A stretch of DNA of 60,278 nucleotides from an uncultured Ruminococcus sp. (GCA_934359255.1 CAKRLG010000013.1:1-60278), one strand, 5' to 3'; counted from the stretch's first letter, positions 40,946 to 50,609 are shown. Numbers and translations: made by a program. The notes: generated by a model not told the origin, from the letters alone.

Positions 40946-42040
40946 TTATTTGTCTTTGGAATCGGTATTAGTATCAGGTGCCTGATCTGGTGTTGGTGGA
41001 GTTCCGGTTTGATTGCATCCGGTCCAGGGGTTTTGGTTGTAGTTTCGGTTCAGAGTTTGCTGCTGTTTTTCGGCAGCTTTTTTTGCGTTGTGTTTTTTTA
41101 CTTTGCGGATGATCTTGCGGATGATCAGGAAAAGAATCACCAGGAAGACAGCCAGGGTAAGCAATAGTGGCAGGTCTGAGACGATGGCTACGAAGAAGTC
41201 TACAAAGAAGGTGCCTACTGCGTAGAGGCTGTTTTTGAATCCGTTGCTGATGCGTGTGCCTACGCTGTTGGATACAGGTTGTTCATAGGCTACTTCGTCG
41301 ATATTGAAGTATACGGTGCTGTAGTCTACCAGATTGTCGTAGGTGCGAAGCTGGGACTGGTAGCTGTTGATCTGATAGCGCAGGTCAGAGAGTTTGGATT
41401 CGAGAGCGAGGATCTGATCCAGATCGGTAGCACTCTCAAGTAGTTTGGTTACTCGTTCGTATTCGGTCTGCAGGGATTCCAGGTAAGCTTTTTGATCGAC
41501 GTACTGCAGTGTAATATCTTCGGTATCAATATTTTTTCTTGTGATGGTCCCAAGGGCACCGGCGGTTTCAAGAAAGCTGTCCAGCTTCTCGGAAGGAATA
41601 CGGGCTGTTACGTAATAGGAACGGCTGCCGTAATCGTTTTGCATTGTATTCAATGTGGAAGATTCAATGTATCCGCCGCAGGCTGTGATCGCGGAATCCA
41701 GTTTGTCACGAAGAGTGTCCAGATCCTGGGTATCCAGGTTCAGGGTAACGGTACGGATCAGTTTTCGCGCTTCCTGGCCATGCTCTGCTTTTGCTGCATC
41801 GCTTGCGGATGTATCGGAAGCCGATGAGTCGGATTCGGAAGTAGTTTCCTCGGAACTGTATACATCGTCAGAGTAGTCGTAGGAATCATCGTAGGAAAAG
41901 CCGGAATCGTAATCGGCTACGGCTGCTTCGCTTTTGTACGAAGAAGTTTCGGATGACGATGCATCGGAAGTGTTGCCGCATCCGGCAAGAAGAATGCCGG
42001 AGAGCAGAATTGAGGTGACAAATAAAGTATTCTTTTTCAT
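40946..42040 (-). CDS. DUF4349 domain lipoprotein
   Basis: A 364-residue lipoprotein: signal peptide with lipobox LLAGC (Cys near 21), a long Ser/Asp/Tyr-rich low-complexity spacer (about 25-85), the DUF4349 domain (about 90-260: RKLIRTVTLNLDTQDLDTL, YVTARIPSEKLDSFL, then a heptad-rich helical hairpin and YSTVYFNIDEV), a membrane segment near 290-312 and a basic/Pro-rich cytoplasmic tail. So it is tethered at both ends. DUF4349 function is unknown. AAAGGAGG lies ahead of ATG 42040. Confidence 0.88.
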   Translation of the reverse strand: MKKNTLFVTSILLSGILLAGCGNTSDASSSETSSYKSEAAVADYDSGFSYDDSYDYSDDVYSSEETTSESDSSASDTSASDAAKAEHGQEARKLIRTVTLNLDTQDLDTLRDKLDSAITACGGYIESSTLNTMQNDYGSRSYYVTARIPSEKLDSFLETAGALGTITRKNIDTEDITLQYVDQKAYLESLQTEYERVTKLLESATDLDQILALESKLSDLRYQINSYQSQLRTYDNLVDYSTVYFNIDEVAYEQPVSNSVGTRISNGFKNSLYAVGTFFVDFFVAIVSDLPLLLTLAVFLVILFLIIRKIIRKVKKHNAKKAAEKQQQTLNRNYNQNPWTGCNQTGTPPTPDQAPDTNTDSKDK

Positions 42041-42106
42041 AGATACGCCTCCTTTTTCATGAAAATCAGTAAAAATAAAAAAATTTAAATTTTTTCAAAA
42101 AAACAC

Positions 42107-42138
42107 TTGCATTTTGAAGAGGGATGTAGTATTATAAT
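42107..42138 (+). promoter_or_regulatory. tRNA-Glu promoter
   Basis: TTGCAT (42107-42112), 17 bases and TATTAT (42130-42135); TATAAT overlaps at 42133-42138. The tRNA begins eight bases after the latter. Confidence 0.6.
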
Positions 42139-42145
42139 CAAGCAA

Positions 42146-42217
42146 GGTTCGTTGGTCAAGCGGTTAAGACGCCGCCCTCTCACGGCGGAAACAGGGGTTC
42201 GATTCCCCTACGAACTG
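42146..42217 (+). tRNA. tRNA-Glu, anticodon CTC
   Basis: 72 nt cloverleaf. The acceptor GGTTCGT (42146) pairs with ACGAACT (42210-42216), the first pair G-T, then discriminator G. The anticodon stem is CCGCC/GGCGG with loop CTCTCAC, giving anticodon CTC (Glu, GAG codons). The T arm is AGGGG-TTCGATT-CCCCT. The 3' CCA is not encoded. The D arm contains GGTCAAGCGGTTAAGAC. Confidence 0.95.
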
Positions 42218-42221
42218 CTGA

Positions 42222-42256
42222 AACCCGGAAGTCGGAAATGATTTCCGGGTTTTTTG
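42222..42256 (+). terminator. terminator after tRNA-Glu
   Basis: AACCCGGAA (42222-42230) pairs with TTCCGGGTT (42243-42251), followed by T residues. Confidence 0.88.
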
Positions 42257-42272
42257 TTGCTATAGATTTAAC

Positions 42273-42302
42273 GTAACTGTGAAGGTGCCTGCCGAACAGT
42301 TA
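42273..42302. repeat. intergenic inverted repeat R1, copy 1
   Basis: GTAACTGTGAAGGTGCCTGC then CGAACAGTTA: the ends TAACTGT and ACAGTTA are complementary. A close relative is at 47319-47345, and half-elements occur at 47205 and 50596. Confidence 0.6.
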
Positions 42303-42562
42303 TGATAAAAAGTAATTTATGCAACAAAAGCATTAAAATAATGGGTGGTTAGCAAGTCTTTCTTTATATTTATTATAAGTGATATATATAGGAAAAACAA
42401 GAAAGTTCAGAAAATCTTTGAAAAAGTTAGAAAAATGTAAGCAATTATGATCACGGCGTTTGGCCTTTGTCCTATTATTCATTTCTTTGATATCCATGTG
42501 GCAGACAAACTGTTGAAAACAGAGAAGCATTCAGAAAATTAAATAGAGAGTAGTGCAGCGAT
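42303..42562. other. AT-rich gap, no gene accepted
   Basis: A 65-codon minus-strand frame (42530-42333) has no ribosome site and no recognised family. Nothing else is seen. Confidence 0.4.
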
Positions 42563-42671
42563 AAAAAACAGAGACACATTTCAAAAACAAAGATATGTGC
42601 GCTCTGTTTTTTTACGCGAGCAACGAGCCAAAGTCCGTGCTTGCACGAGACCTTGGCGACTGCCGCGATAA
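42563..42671 (+). repeat. terminator-like hairpin plus repeat R2, copy 2
   Basis: AAAAAACAGAG (42563-42573) pairs with CTCTGTTTTTT (42602-42612), with no gene directly upstream. It is followed by the R2 block from ACGCGAGCAACGAG to GCCGCGATAA (42614-42671), as R2 copy 1 follows the rnpB terminator. A similar 3' hairpin-like tail (GAGAAAACCGCG then GTGTTTCTGAC) follows. Confidence 0.65.
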
Positions 42672-43057
42672 CTTGAGAAAACCGCGGAGTGTGTTTCTGA
42701 CAGTTATGCGAGTTGGTTTGAGTTAGCTATACTGTACAAAAAACAAAAGAATGGACTCCGAAAAGTAAAATATAGGAAAAATATATAAAAAAGGAAAGAA
42801 TAATTAGCAAAATCAGACAAAATACAAAGAATAGATAAAAAAGAATGTAAGTTGTCTAGACGATTGTGCACATGTGTCATATTATATTTATAAGTTCAAA
42901 AATGAAGGAACCTGAGAAGGACATTCACATTGTATAATATGTTCCCATATATCATCTCTCTGCTGGTTCTTGTATTTGTATCTAAGAACTCCAGAGCATC
43001 GAAGGCGGAAGGGATTCCGTATGATAAGGGACAGAGATAAAGAAAGGTGGAAATATC
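42672..43057 (+). other. long leader region of the nucleoside operon
   Basis: No gene. TTGTGC (42864-42869) and TTTATA (42887-42892), 17 bases apart, are a weak promoter candidate. The 8-bp palindrome CACATGTG (42869-42876) lies between them, a possible operator. That leaves a leader of about 160 bases with no recognised riboswitch. Confidence 0.35.
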
Positions 43058-43840
43058 GTGAAAAATTATTCAGAAGATCCAAGCAGACAGTATCATATCC
43101 AGGTGGCGAAAGGAGAAGTGGGACGTTACGTACTGATGCCCGGTGATCCGAAACGTTGTGCGAAAATCGCAAAATATTTTGACAATCCGGTGCTGATTGC
43201 AGATAACAGAGAGTATGTTACTTATACCGGAACATTAGACGGAGTAAAGGTAAGTGTTACTTCCACAGGTATCGGCGGACCCTCCGCATCCATCGCCATG
43301 GAGGAACTGTATCGCTGCGGAGCAGACACATTTTTAAGAATCGGCACCTGCGGAGGTATGCAGACAGAAGTAAAGAGTGGTGATGTGGTTATTGCAACAG
43401 GAGCCATTCGTATGGAAGGAACATCCAAAGAATATGCGCCGATCGAATATCCGGCAGTAGCAGATCTGGATGTGACTAACGCACTGGTTGCAGCTGCAAA
43501 AGCAAAAGAGTATACCTACCATACCGGTGTGGTACAGTGTAAGGACGCGTTTTATGGACAGCATGAACCGGAAAAAATGCCGGTAGGATATGAGCTGATC
43601 AACAAATGGAATGCATGGAAAATGATGGGTTGTCTTGCCTCTGAGATGGAATCCGCGGCACTTTTCATCGTTGCAGGAAAATTAAGAGTAAGAGCCGGTT
43701 CCTGCTTCCTGGTAGTTGCCAATCAGGAGAGAGAAAGCCTGGGACTGGAAAATCCGGTGGTACATGATACCGATATGGCGATCCAGGTGGCAGTGGAAGC
43801 CATCCGTAATCTGATCAAAGCAGATCAGGCAGAAAAATAA
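43058..43840 (+). CDS. udp: uridine phosphorylase
   Basis: Cleaves uridine with phosphate to uracil and ribose 1-phosphate. The 260 residues show the NP-I family motifs: [17 protein letters not shown] (phosphate site, near 20-36), [11 protein letters not shown] near 92-102, and [13 protein letters not shown] near 190-202, where the MESA Glu binds ribose. Pyrimidine-specific Udp fits better than purine DeoD. GTG 43058 follows AGGTGG by seven bases. First gene of a five-gene nucleoside catabolism operon. Confidence 0.92.
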   Translation: MKNYSEDPSRQYHIQVAKGEVGRYVLMPGDPKRCAKIAKYFDNPVLIADNREYVTYTGTLDGVKVSVTSTGIGGPSASIAMEELYRCGADTFLRIGTCGGMQTEVKSGDVVIATGAIRMEGTSKEYAPIEYPAVADLDVTNALVAAAKAKEYTYHTGVVQCKDAFYGQHEPEKMPVGYELINKWNAWKMMGCLASEMESAALFIVAGKLRVRAGSCFLVVANQERESLGLENPVVHDTDMAIQVAVEAIRNLIKADQAEK

Positions 43841-43863
43841 TGATATAAGAAATGGAGATAAAA

Positions 43864-44529
43864 ATGGATATCAAAGAAATATTAAAACATGTAGACCATA
43901 CACTGCTTCTTCAGGGGTCCACCTGGGAAGAAATCAAACAGATCTGTGACGATGCTATGAAATATGAAACTGCATCGGTATGTATTGCTCCAAGCTATGT
44001 AAAAGAGGCAGCCGAATACATGAACGGAAGAATCCCGGTATGTACCGTTATCGGTTTTCCGAATGGTTACATGACAACTGCAGCAAAAGAATTCGAGACC
44101 AAAGATGCCCTGGCAAACGGCGCTTCTGAGATTGATATGGTTATCAATATCGGATGGTTAAAAGACAAAAAATATGACTTGATTGAAAATGAAATCAGAA
44201 CCTTAAAGGCAGCATGTGGAGATAAGATCCTGAAAGTGATCATCGAAACTTGTTTCCTTACGGATGCAGAAAAAATCAAAATGTGCGAGATCGTTACCAA
44301 CGCAGGAGCAGATTATATCAAAACATCCACCGGTTTTGGCGGAGCGGGTGCTACCTTTGCGGATATTGAACTGTTTGCAAAACATATCGGACCTAATGTA
44401 AAGATGAAAGCAGCAGGCGGAATTTCTTCTATCGCCGATGCAGAAAAATTCCTGGCACTGGGCGCAGACCGTCTGGGAACCAGCCGAATTGTTAAAATTG
44501 TGAAAAATGAGGAAGCAACTGGTTATTAA
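43864..44529 (+). CDS. deoC: deoxyribose-phosphate aldolase
   Basis: Converts 2-deoxyribose 5-phosphate to glyceraldehyde 3-phosphate and acetaldehyde. The 221-residue TIM barrel has VDHTLLLQG at the start, [16 protein letters not shown] (near 86-101), KVIIETC (near 124), and DYIKTSTGF near 150-158, which includes the Schiff-base Lys. ATG 43864 is six bases after GGAG; ATG 43852 contains the ribosome site. It completes the pathway opened by DeoB downstream. Confidence 0.95.
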   Translation: MDIKEILKHVDHTLLLQGSTWEEIKQICDDAMKYETASVCIAPSYVKEAAEYMNGRIPVCTVIGFPNGYMTTAAKEFETKDALANGASEIDMVINIGWLKDKKYDLIENEIRTLKAACGDKILKVIIETCFLTDAEKIKMCEIVTNAGADYIKTSTGFGGAGATFADIELFAKHIGPNVKMKAAGGISSIADAEKFLALGADRLGTSRIVKIVKNEEATGY

Positions 44530-44549
44530 AAGAACGAGAGGTGTATAGT

Positions 44550-44969
44550 ATGGAAAAAGCAATGATTGAAAAGTTGATCGACACGGCAATCAAACAGTTG
44601 GATTTTTCCTATACTCCCTATTCCGGCTTTAAGGTAGGCGCAGCACTGCTGACAAAGAAGGGAGAAATATACACAGGCTGCAATATTGAAAATGCATCCT
44701 ATACGCCTACAAACTGTGCAGAGCGGACAGCTATTTTCAAAGCAGTCAGTGAAGGAGTCAGGGATTTTCAGGCCATCTGTATCGTAGGCGGTAAGGATGG
44801 AGTACTGACAGAATATGCGGCACCCTGTGGCGTGTGCCGTCAGGTTATGATGGAATTTTGTGATCCGGAGACCTTTCAGATCATTCTGGCAGTAGATAAA
44901 GACAAATATGATATTTTTACACTAAATGAACTGCTTCCGCTGGGGTTTGGACCATCCAATCTTTTATAG
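44550..44969 (+). CDS. cdd: cytidine deaminase
   Basis: Zinc enzyme turning cytidine and deoxycytidine into uridines. The 139-residue homotetrameric type has CNIENASY (near 50), NCAERTAIF with the catalytic Cys-Ala-Glu (near 61-69) and PCGVCRQ (near 95-101) supplying the other zinc Cys ligands. GTG 44541 is upstream but ATG 44550 is nearer the family start and follows GAGAGGTG. It feeds Udp. Confidence 0.96.
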   Translation: MEKAMIEKLIDTAIKQLDFSYTPYSGFKVGAALLTKKGEIYTGCNIENASYTPTNCAERTAIFKAVSEGVRDFQAICIVGGKDGVLTEYAAPCGVCRQVMMEFCDPETFQIILAVDKDKYDIFTLNELLPLGFGPSNLL

Positions 44970-45008
44970 AGCGGAAGTAGTGAACATGGAATGGAGTGGT
45001 GAGAAGTT

Positions 45009-45986
45009 ATGACACGGGAAGAACTGCTAAGATTGCCGAAGGTGGAACTGCATTGTCACCTGGATGGATCCCTCAGTCAGGAATTTATCGAAAAAAGACT
45101 GGGAAGACCCGTAAGAAAAGAAGAACTGAGTGTATCGGATGACTGTACAAGCCTTGCAGAGTATCTGGAAAAGTTTGATATGCCATGCCAGTGTCTCAAA
45201 GATGAAGAAGGTCTGGAAGAGGCCGGCTATGATGTATTGAAAAGCATGAGCAGAGAACATGTATGCTATGCAGAGATCCGCTTTGCACCACTTTTTTCTG
45301 AAACAGAATCCATGAGCTGCAAAAGGGCGATGGAAGCACTGATCAAAGGGCTGGAGAGAGGAAAACAGGACTTCGCTATTGAGTACGGAGTAATCGCCTG
45401 TGCCATGCGTCATATCGGCGAGGAAGAAAACTGGCGGATGATCCGGGCTGCAAGAGAACTTCTTGGATCCGGTGTCTGCGGAGCAGACCTGGCTGGGGCA
45501 GAGGCTTCTTATCCTATGTCACAGTTCATGAATCTGTTTGAAAATACAAGAAAGATTGGTATGCCATTTACGATTCATGCCGGCGAGTGCGGTAGTGTGG
45601 ATAATATCACAGATGCAGTGAATGTAGGTGCAAAAAGAATCGGACATGGGATTGCCATGAGAGGTCATGAAGATGTGATCCGGGAACTGGCAGAAAAAAA
45701 GATCGGAATTGAGATGTGTCCTATCAGCAATCTGCAGACCAAGGCGGTATCCGGTCCGGAATTTTATCCAATCAGGGAATTCCTGGATCAAGGAGTACTG
45801 GTTACTGTGAATACAGATAACCGGACCGTCAGCAACACGACCATGACAAAGGAACTGGAATTTATCCAAAAAACATACGGAGTCCGGGATGAGGAGGTCC
45901 TGCTTCTGATGAGGAATGCAGTAGATGCGGCTTTTGCAAGTGATACTGTCAAAGAAAAGCTGTACCGGAAGTTGGCAGAAAATTAA
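45009..45986 (+). CDS. add: adenosine deaminase
   Basis: Deaminates adenosine and deoxyadenosine to inosines. The 325-residue metallo-hydrolase barrel has ELHCHLDGS (zinc His pair, near 13-21), FTIHAGECG (near 189-197), RIGHGIAM (near 211-218) and [10 protein letters not shown] with the final metal Asp (near 260-270). AATGGAGTGG precedes ATG 45009. The inosine produced would need a purine phosphorylase encoded elsewhere. Less usual in a deo operon than deoD or pdp. Confidence 0.93.
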   Translation: MTREELLRLPKVELHCHLDGSLSQEFIEKRLGRPVRKEELSVSDDCTSLAEYLEKFDMPCQCLKDEEGLEEAGYDVLKSMSREHVCYAEIRFAPLFSETESMSCKRAMEALIKGLERGKQDFAIEYGVIACAMRHIGEEENWRMIRAARELLGSGVCGADLAGAEASYPMSQFMNLFENTRKIGMPFTIHAGECGSVDNITDAVNVGAKRIGHGIAMRGHEDVIRELAEKKIGIEMCPISNLQTKAVSGPEFYPIREFLDQGVLVTVNTDNRTVSNTTMTKELEFIQKTYGVRDEEVLLLMRNAVDAAFASDTVKEKLYRKLAEN

Positions 45987-46006
45987 TAAGAAAGAGGTGG
46001 ACGAAG

Positions 46007-47197
46007 ATGAAAAAGTACAACAGAATTTTTGTAATTGTCCTGGATTCTTTGGGTATCGGAGCTATGCCGGATTCTGAAAAGTTCGGAGATGTAGGGGTAG
46101 ATACTTTTGGACATATCCTGGATCAGATGGGAACCCTGGAGATCCCCAACCTGAAGAAGCTGGGGATGCTGAATCTCCACTGTGGAGGAAACATGGAAAA
46201 AGCTGCAGAACCTATGGGTCGTTATGCCCGTCTCGGGGAAGCAAGCAACGGAAAAGACACCATGACCGGACACTGGGAGATGATGGGAATCAAGACGGAA
46301 AAACCATTTATCACCTTTACAGAACATGGTTTTCCGCCGGAACTCATCGCAGAACTGGAAAAGCGCTGCGGTAAGAGAGTCATCGGCAATAAGAGCGCCA
46401 GCGGAACAGAGATCATCGAAGAGTTGGGCGAGGAAGAAATCAATACGGGTGCAATGATCGTATACACTTCTGCGGATTCAGTACTCCAGATCTGTGGAAA
46501 TGAAGAAACCTTTGACCTGCAAAATCTCTATCGTTGCTGTGAGATAGCAAGAGAAATCACACTGAAAGACGAATGGAGAGTGGGACGGGTTATCGCAAGA
46601 CCATATGTAGGAAAGAAAAAAGGTGAGTTTAAACGAACCAGCAATCGTCATGATTATGCGCTGAAACCAACAGGCCCTACAGTATTAAATGCTATGAAGG
46701 ATAAAGGCCTGGATGTGATCGGTGTAGGTAAGATTAATGATATTTTCTGCGGAGAAGGAATCACGGAAACCTATCATTCTACCAGCTCTGTCAACGGAAT
46801 GGAACAGACCATCGAAATCAGTAAGAAGGATTTCCATGGCTTGTGCTTTGTCAATCTGGTTGACTTTGATGCACTCTGGGGCCACAGAAGAAATACAGAA
46901 GGTTATGGCCATGAGATTGAGAAATTCGACAAAAATCTCGGAGTATTGTTGGAACAGCTGAAAGAAGATGATCTTCTGATCCTTACAGCGGATCACGGAA
47001 ATGATCCTACCTATACCGGATCAGACCATACGAGAGAATATGTTCCTTTTATTGCCTATTCGAAACAAATGGAAAACGGAGGAGAACTGGAAGGCGAGAA
47101 CACATTTGCTGTCATTGGTGCTTCTATTGCAGAAAACTTTGATGTGGATATGCCGGAAGGAACAATCGGACATTCCATTCTGGAAAAAATAGTATAA
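46007..47197 (+). CDS. deoB: phosphopentomutase
   Basis: Interconverts (deoxy)ribose 1-phosphate and 5-phosphate, linking Udp to DeoC and the pentose pathway. The 396-residue alkaline-phosphatase-superfamily protein has [15 protein letters not shown] (first metal Asp), [13 protein letters not shown] with the phosphorylated Thr (near 83-95), and [19 protein letters not shown] (near 324-342). AAAGAGGTGG precedes ATG 46007. Last gene of the operon, followed by structured repeat DNA. Confidence 0.96.
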   Translation: MKKYNRIFVIVLDSLGIGAMPDSEKFGDVGVDTFGHILDQMGTLEIPNLKKLGMLNLHCGGNMEKAAEPMGRYARLGEASNGKDTMTGHWEMMGIKTEKPFITFTEHGFPPELIAELEKRCGKRVIGNKSASGTEIIEELGEEEINTGAMIVYTSADSVLQICGNEETFDLQNLYRCCEIAREITLKDEWRVGRVIARPYVGKKKGEFKRTSNRHDYALKPTGPTVLNAMKDKGLDVIGVGKINDIFCGEGITETYHSTSSVNGMEQTIEISKKDFHGLCFVNLVDFDALWGHRRNTEGYGHEIEKFDKNLGVLLEQLKEDDLLILTADHGNDPTYTGSDHTREYVPFIAYSKQMENGGELEGENTFAVIGASIAENFDVDMPEGTIGHSILEKIV

Positions 47198-47204
47198 AAA
47201 TATC

Positions 47205-47345
47205 TAACTATTCAGTAGCCACTGTCCCGCGAGGTGTTTTGACATGAATATGTCAAAATCCCGAGACATACAAGCCAAAATGCCATCACCGAAGGTGATT
47301 TTTTATGCATTTTGGCTCGTAACTGTGAAGGTACTGAACAGTTAC
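47205..47345. repeat. structured intergenic element of the R1 family
   Basis: Bounded by TAACTATTCAG (47205) and CTGAACAGTTA (47334-47344), which are complementary apart from one base. Inside are hairpins TTTTGACAT/ATGTCAAAA (47237-47258) and GCCAAAATGC/GCATTTTGGC (47274-47316) with a nested ATCACC/GGTGAT, then GTAACTGT pairing with ACAGTTAC (47319-47345). No coding frame. It may also terminate the nucleoside operon. Confidence 0.65.
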
Positions 47346-47395
47346 AAAAATATAATAAGTAAGAATTGAGAAACAGAGTCTAAACAAATCAAGTA

Positions 47396-47450
47396 AATCA
47401 CCTGCTTCAATTACGAAGAGCAATAAGCAGTAATTGAAGCAGGTGATTTA
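47396..47450. terminator. long hairpin between deoB and lacI-type genes
   Basis: A perfect 19-bp stem (47396-47414 with 47430-47448), arms AATCACCTGCTTCAATTAC and its complement. Position between converging genes suits a shared terminator, though the T tracts are weak. Confidence 0.65.
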
Positions 47451-47521
47451 TTCTCAGGAAACAAAATTGCAAATAAAACAGGGATAGGATATAAGTAACT
47501 ATCAATGCAACGAGCTGATGT

Positions 47522-48529
47522 CTATTGTTTCTCAGAAATACCTGCTGTGGATTTTCTTTCAATCAGCTGCGCATGCAAAAGGAATGTGCTGATGGAAACA
47601 TGATTGAGAAGGCTGGACAATGCAAAAAATCCACTTTTACCCAGTTCGGTTCGATCCTGACGGATGGTGGTAAGGGGCGGTGATGTATAAGCAGCTATTG
47701 GCAGATCGTCAAAGCCTACGATACTGACATCTTCAGGAACCCGATATCCGAGCTGTTGACACTGAACCAGAGCAGCACTGGCAATGGTGTCCTGGCTGCA
47801 GATAATGGCAGTCATTCCACTTTTTAAAAAGTTTGGAAGATGTTTTTCCATACATTCGGAAAGAAAACAGGAACAACCAGCATTGGCATAAGAAGCTGTC
47901 AGTCCGTGTTCGCGCATAGAACGGAAGAAAGCAGAGTATCGGATCTGGATAATCTGAGAACCAAGAGAATTGCTGAGATATGCAATTTTTTGGTGCCCTT
48001 GTCTGACAAGATGAGATACCGCCAGTTCCATACCCTCGTCATTATCAATACCCACATAGGCAGTGGAAGGGTTGCCTGTAATATAGTTATCATAAAGTAC
48101 AGTTGGTGTACAACTGTTTTCAAAATCCTTAAGCCATGGATCGGCAAGAGAAAAACCGATCACAAAAGACCCCACATAATCATGTTCCAGCATATAAACA
48201 TCATAAGGCTGGCTGCGTTGTATCCGAATATCAACAGGTTCGATCACAACATCAAATCCCTGTGGCTCCGCCATCTGCCGGAATCCCATAATGATATCAT
48301 ATGCAAAATGATAGGGTTCTTCATACTGTATATTATCTTTTTCTATTAAGACACATATTTTTCTAACAGAATTTCGATAGCGCCGTAACTTTGTATAACC
48401 AAGTGCAACGGCAGTTTCTAAAACTTGTTTTCGCAAAGTCTCGCTGATGTCAGGGGCGTTATTCAGAGCCTTTGATACAGCACTTTTGGAAATCCCCATT
48501 TTATCAGCAATATCCTGGATCGTGGTCAT
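47522..48529 (-). CDS. LacI family transcriptional regulator
   Basis: A 335-residue repressor: N-terminal helix-turn-helix (TIQDIADKMGISKSAVSKALN, residues 3-23), hinge (near 45-60) and periplasmic-binding-protein-like sensor domain (VLIEKDNIQY, SFVIGFSL, YVGIDNDEGMELAVSHLVRQGH, VSIVGFDDLPIAAYTSPPLTTI). The ligand is probably a sugar. It is divergent from the GH13 gene, which it presumably controls together with itself. It has a strong promoter of its own. Confidence 0.93.
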   Translation of the reverse strand: MTTIQDIADKMGISKSAVSKALNNAPDISETLRKQVLETAVALGYTKLRRYRNSVRKICVLIEKDNIQYEEPYHFAYDIIMGFRQMAEPQGFDVVIEPVDIRIQRSQPYDVYMLEHDYVGSFVIGFSLADPWLKDFENSCTPTVLYDNYITGNPSTAYVGIDNDEGMELAVSHLVRQGHQKIAYLSNSLGSQIIQIRYSAFFRSMREHGLTASYANAGCSCFLSECMEKHLPNFLKSGMTAIICSQDTIASAALVQCQQLGYRVPEDVSIVGFDDLPIAAYTSPPLTTIRQDRTELGKSGFFALSSLLNHVSISTFLLHAQLIERKSTAGISEKQ

Positions 48530-48566
48530 GATGAAATATCCTTCCGTGTAAAAATGATACAGGGGT

Positions 48567-48620
48567 CAAAATATCGTTTGCCCACAACATCATTATATAG
48601 AATATAATTGTAAAAATCAA
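48567..48620 (-). promoter_or_regulatory. promoter and operator of the lacI-type gene
   Basis: On the minus strand, TTGATT (48620-48615), 17 bases and TATAAT (48597-48592). The partial palindrome CAAAATATCGTTTG (48567-48580), with CAAA/TTTG arms, lies just downstream of the -10 and is a candidate autorepression site. Confidence 0.6.
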
Positions 48621-48740
48621 TGGAACAATGAAAAGAATTTAGTAAAGTTTTGCTATAAAATATGAGCGTCAATAATTAATATAAATATAAGAAAATAATT
48701 GTATAGAATACACAAAATAAAATGGAAATAACAAAAAAGA

Positions 48741-48790
48741 TTGACGTTGAAAGGAAAAAGAATTATAGTAAAGGCATCGAAACAATTCGA
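48741..48790 (+). promoter_or_regulatory. promoter and operator of the GH13 gene
   Basis: TTGACG (48741-48746), 17 bases and TATAGT (48764-48769). The palindrome TCGAA-ACAA-TTCGA (48777-48790) follows at the transcript start. Because this promoter lies in the region where the coding frame is still open, the gene must start later. Confidence 0.6.
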
Positions 48791-48839
48791 AACAAATATC
48801 TATAAATTTAGTTTCTTATATAATTTGGAGGAAAATCAG

Positions 48840-50609
48840 ATGGAATTTGCCAGCGTATATCATAAGACATCGGAACAGATGAGTTATGCATTGGACGAGA
48901 ACCAGCTTGTTGTAAATATCAAGACCGGATATGATGTAAAGAAAATTTTTATCCATTATGGCGATCCCTTCGATGCGGGAATTCTGGGAGGAAATGAGAA
49001 GTGGACAGGAAAAAGGGAAGAGATTGTATACAAAAAACGTCTGTCCCATCAAATCTGGTGGACAACAACACTTTTGCCTGTTTATAAGCGATGCAAATAT
49101 TATTTTGAACTTCATACAGAAAAAGAAGTCTGGTATTACTTCGAAGATGGTTTCCTGACGGAAGATCAGCTTAAGATGGACGGTCGTATGCTGCAGTGCT
49201 TTATTGTACCGTGGATGAATCCGGCAGACATAAACCGTACACCTTCATGGGTGAACGATACAATCTGGTATCAGATCTTTCCGGATCGATTCTGTAATGG
49301 AACTCCGGAAAAAAAAGGTGAAAACATTCTGCCGTGGCGAAATCAGGGCAGGGTGACCAATGAGGAAAAATTCGGGGGAAATCTGGAAGGGATTCGTCAG
49401 AAATTATCCTATCTGGAAAAGCTTGGAATTACCGGTATTTATTTGAATCCTATTATGGAAGCTGAGTCAAACCACAAATATGATACAACAGATTATACGA
49501 AAATTGATCCGTCTTTTGGCGATGGGGATACAATGAAGGTACTCTGTAAAGAGGCACACGAAAGAGGGATTCGAATCATGGTGGATGCTGTATTCAACCA
49601 CTGTGGAAGAAAATTTGCTCCCTGGATGGATGTGCTGAAAAATGGAAAGAATTCCCGCTATGCGGATTGGTTCATGGTTGAAAACTGGGAGCAGATCGGA
49701 AAGAGAGCGGATACCAGAGACAGACGTTTTTATTCCTTCGCATTTTCCGATGGGATGCCAAAGCTGAATACCAATAATGAAGAAGTGATTCAATATTTCT
49801 GCAAGATCTGCGAAGACTGGATTCGGGATTATGATATAGACGGAATCCGGTTTGATGTGGGTAATGAAGTATCCCATCGATTTTTAAAACGGATAAGGGA
49901 GCATCTGAAAAAGATAAAACCAGATATCTACTTGCTTGGAGAAATATGGCATGATGCAAGTCAGTGGCTGCAGGGTGATGAATATGATTCTGTAATGAAC
50001 TATCCTCTGTTAAGTGGAATCCATGATTTCTTTCTGGATCAGACCATGAAAAAAGAAGAATTCGAATATATGGTAAATCGTTGTTATACGATGTATATGC
50101 AGCAAAATAACAATGTATTGTTCAATCTTCTGGATTCTCATGATACAGAGCGTCTGATAAACCGGCTTCATAATCTGGATATTTTTTACCAGCAGCTGGC
50201 GATTCTTTTTACACTTCCCGGAAGTCCATGTATTTATTACGGGACGGAGATCGCTATGGAGGGTGCCCATGATCCGGATTGTAGAAGGTGCATGCCGTGG
50301 AGCGAAATCGAGAGTGATGAGAACCAAGAAAGAATTGGGACGATCAACCGTTTGATCATGCTTAGACGGAATGAGAGAACCTGCAGAAGTCCACATTTTC
50401 ATTTTCCAAATACCTATGAAAACGGACGATGTGTGGAATATATAAAAATCGATGAAGAAGGAAATAAAATAGAAGTATTATTAAATGCGTCAAATGAAAA
50501 TGTAAGAGTAAAGGGAGAAGGAGAAATCCTTTTTGCACGGAAATTTGATGGTGACATACTTGGAGCAAACGGAACCCTGATTCGTAAGATCAAAGTAACT
50601 ATTCAGTAG
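48840..50609 (+). CDS. GH13 neopullulanase / cyclomaltodextrinase-like enzyme
   Basis: A 589-residue intracellular amylase-superfamily enzyme. A family-type N-terminal beta domain (about 1-125) precedes the catalytic barrel: DTIWYQIFPDRFCNG, then VDAVFNHCG, DGIRFDVGNEVSHRF (nucleophile Asp), LLGEIWHDA (acid/base Glu) and LLDSHDTERL (third Asp). This order suits the GH13_20 neopullulanase/maltogenic amylase group, which degrades maltodextrins, cyclodextrins or pullulan fragments. GGAGG lies eight bases before ATG 48840. The last codons and stop (GTAACTATTCAGTAG) coincide with an R1 repeat end. No transporter is adjacent. Confidence 0.92.
   Translation: MEFASVYHKTSEQMSYALDENQLVVNIKTGYDVKKIFIHYGDPFDAGILGGNEKWTGKREEIVYKKRLSHQIWWTTTLLPVYKRCKYYFELHTEKEVWYYFEDGFLTEDQLKMDGRMLQCFIVPWMNPADINRTPSWVNDTIWYQIFPDRFCNGTPEKKGENILPWRNQGRVTNEEKFGGNLEGIRQKLSYLEKLGITGIYLNPIMEAESNHKYDTTDYTKIDPSFGDGDTMKVLCKEAHERGIRIMVDAVFNHCGRKFAPWMDVLKNGKNSRYADWFMVENWEQIGKRADTRDRRFYSFAFSDGMPKLNTNNEEVIQYFCKICEDWIRDYDIDGIRFDVGNEVSHRFLKRIREHLKKIKPDIYLLGEIWHDASQWLQGDEYDSVMNYPLLSGIHDFFLDQTMKKEEFEYMVNRCYTMYMQQNNNVLFNLLDSHDTERLINRLHNLDIFYQQLAILFTLPGSPCIYYGTEIAMEGAHDPDCRRCMPWSEIESDENQERIGTINRLIMLRRNERTCRSPHFHFPNTYENGRCVEYIKIDEEGNKIEVLLNASNENVRVKGEGEILFARKFDGDILGANGTLIRKIKVTIQ

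Noticed and set aside
42333..42530. 65-codon minus-strand frame in the tRNA-udp gap
   Set aside because: No ribosome site, no promoter, no recognised family; composition follows the AT-rich spacer.
42672..43057. Riboswitch before the nucleoside operon
   Set aside because: The leader is long enough, but I could not find a purine or other known aptamer core or an anti-terminator pair.
48741..48839. Longer N-terminus for the GH13 enzyme starting at TTG 48741
   Set aside because: That TTG is the -35 box of the gene's promoter, and a good ribosome site precedes ATG 48840, which matches family starts.
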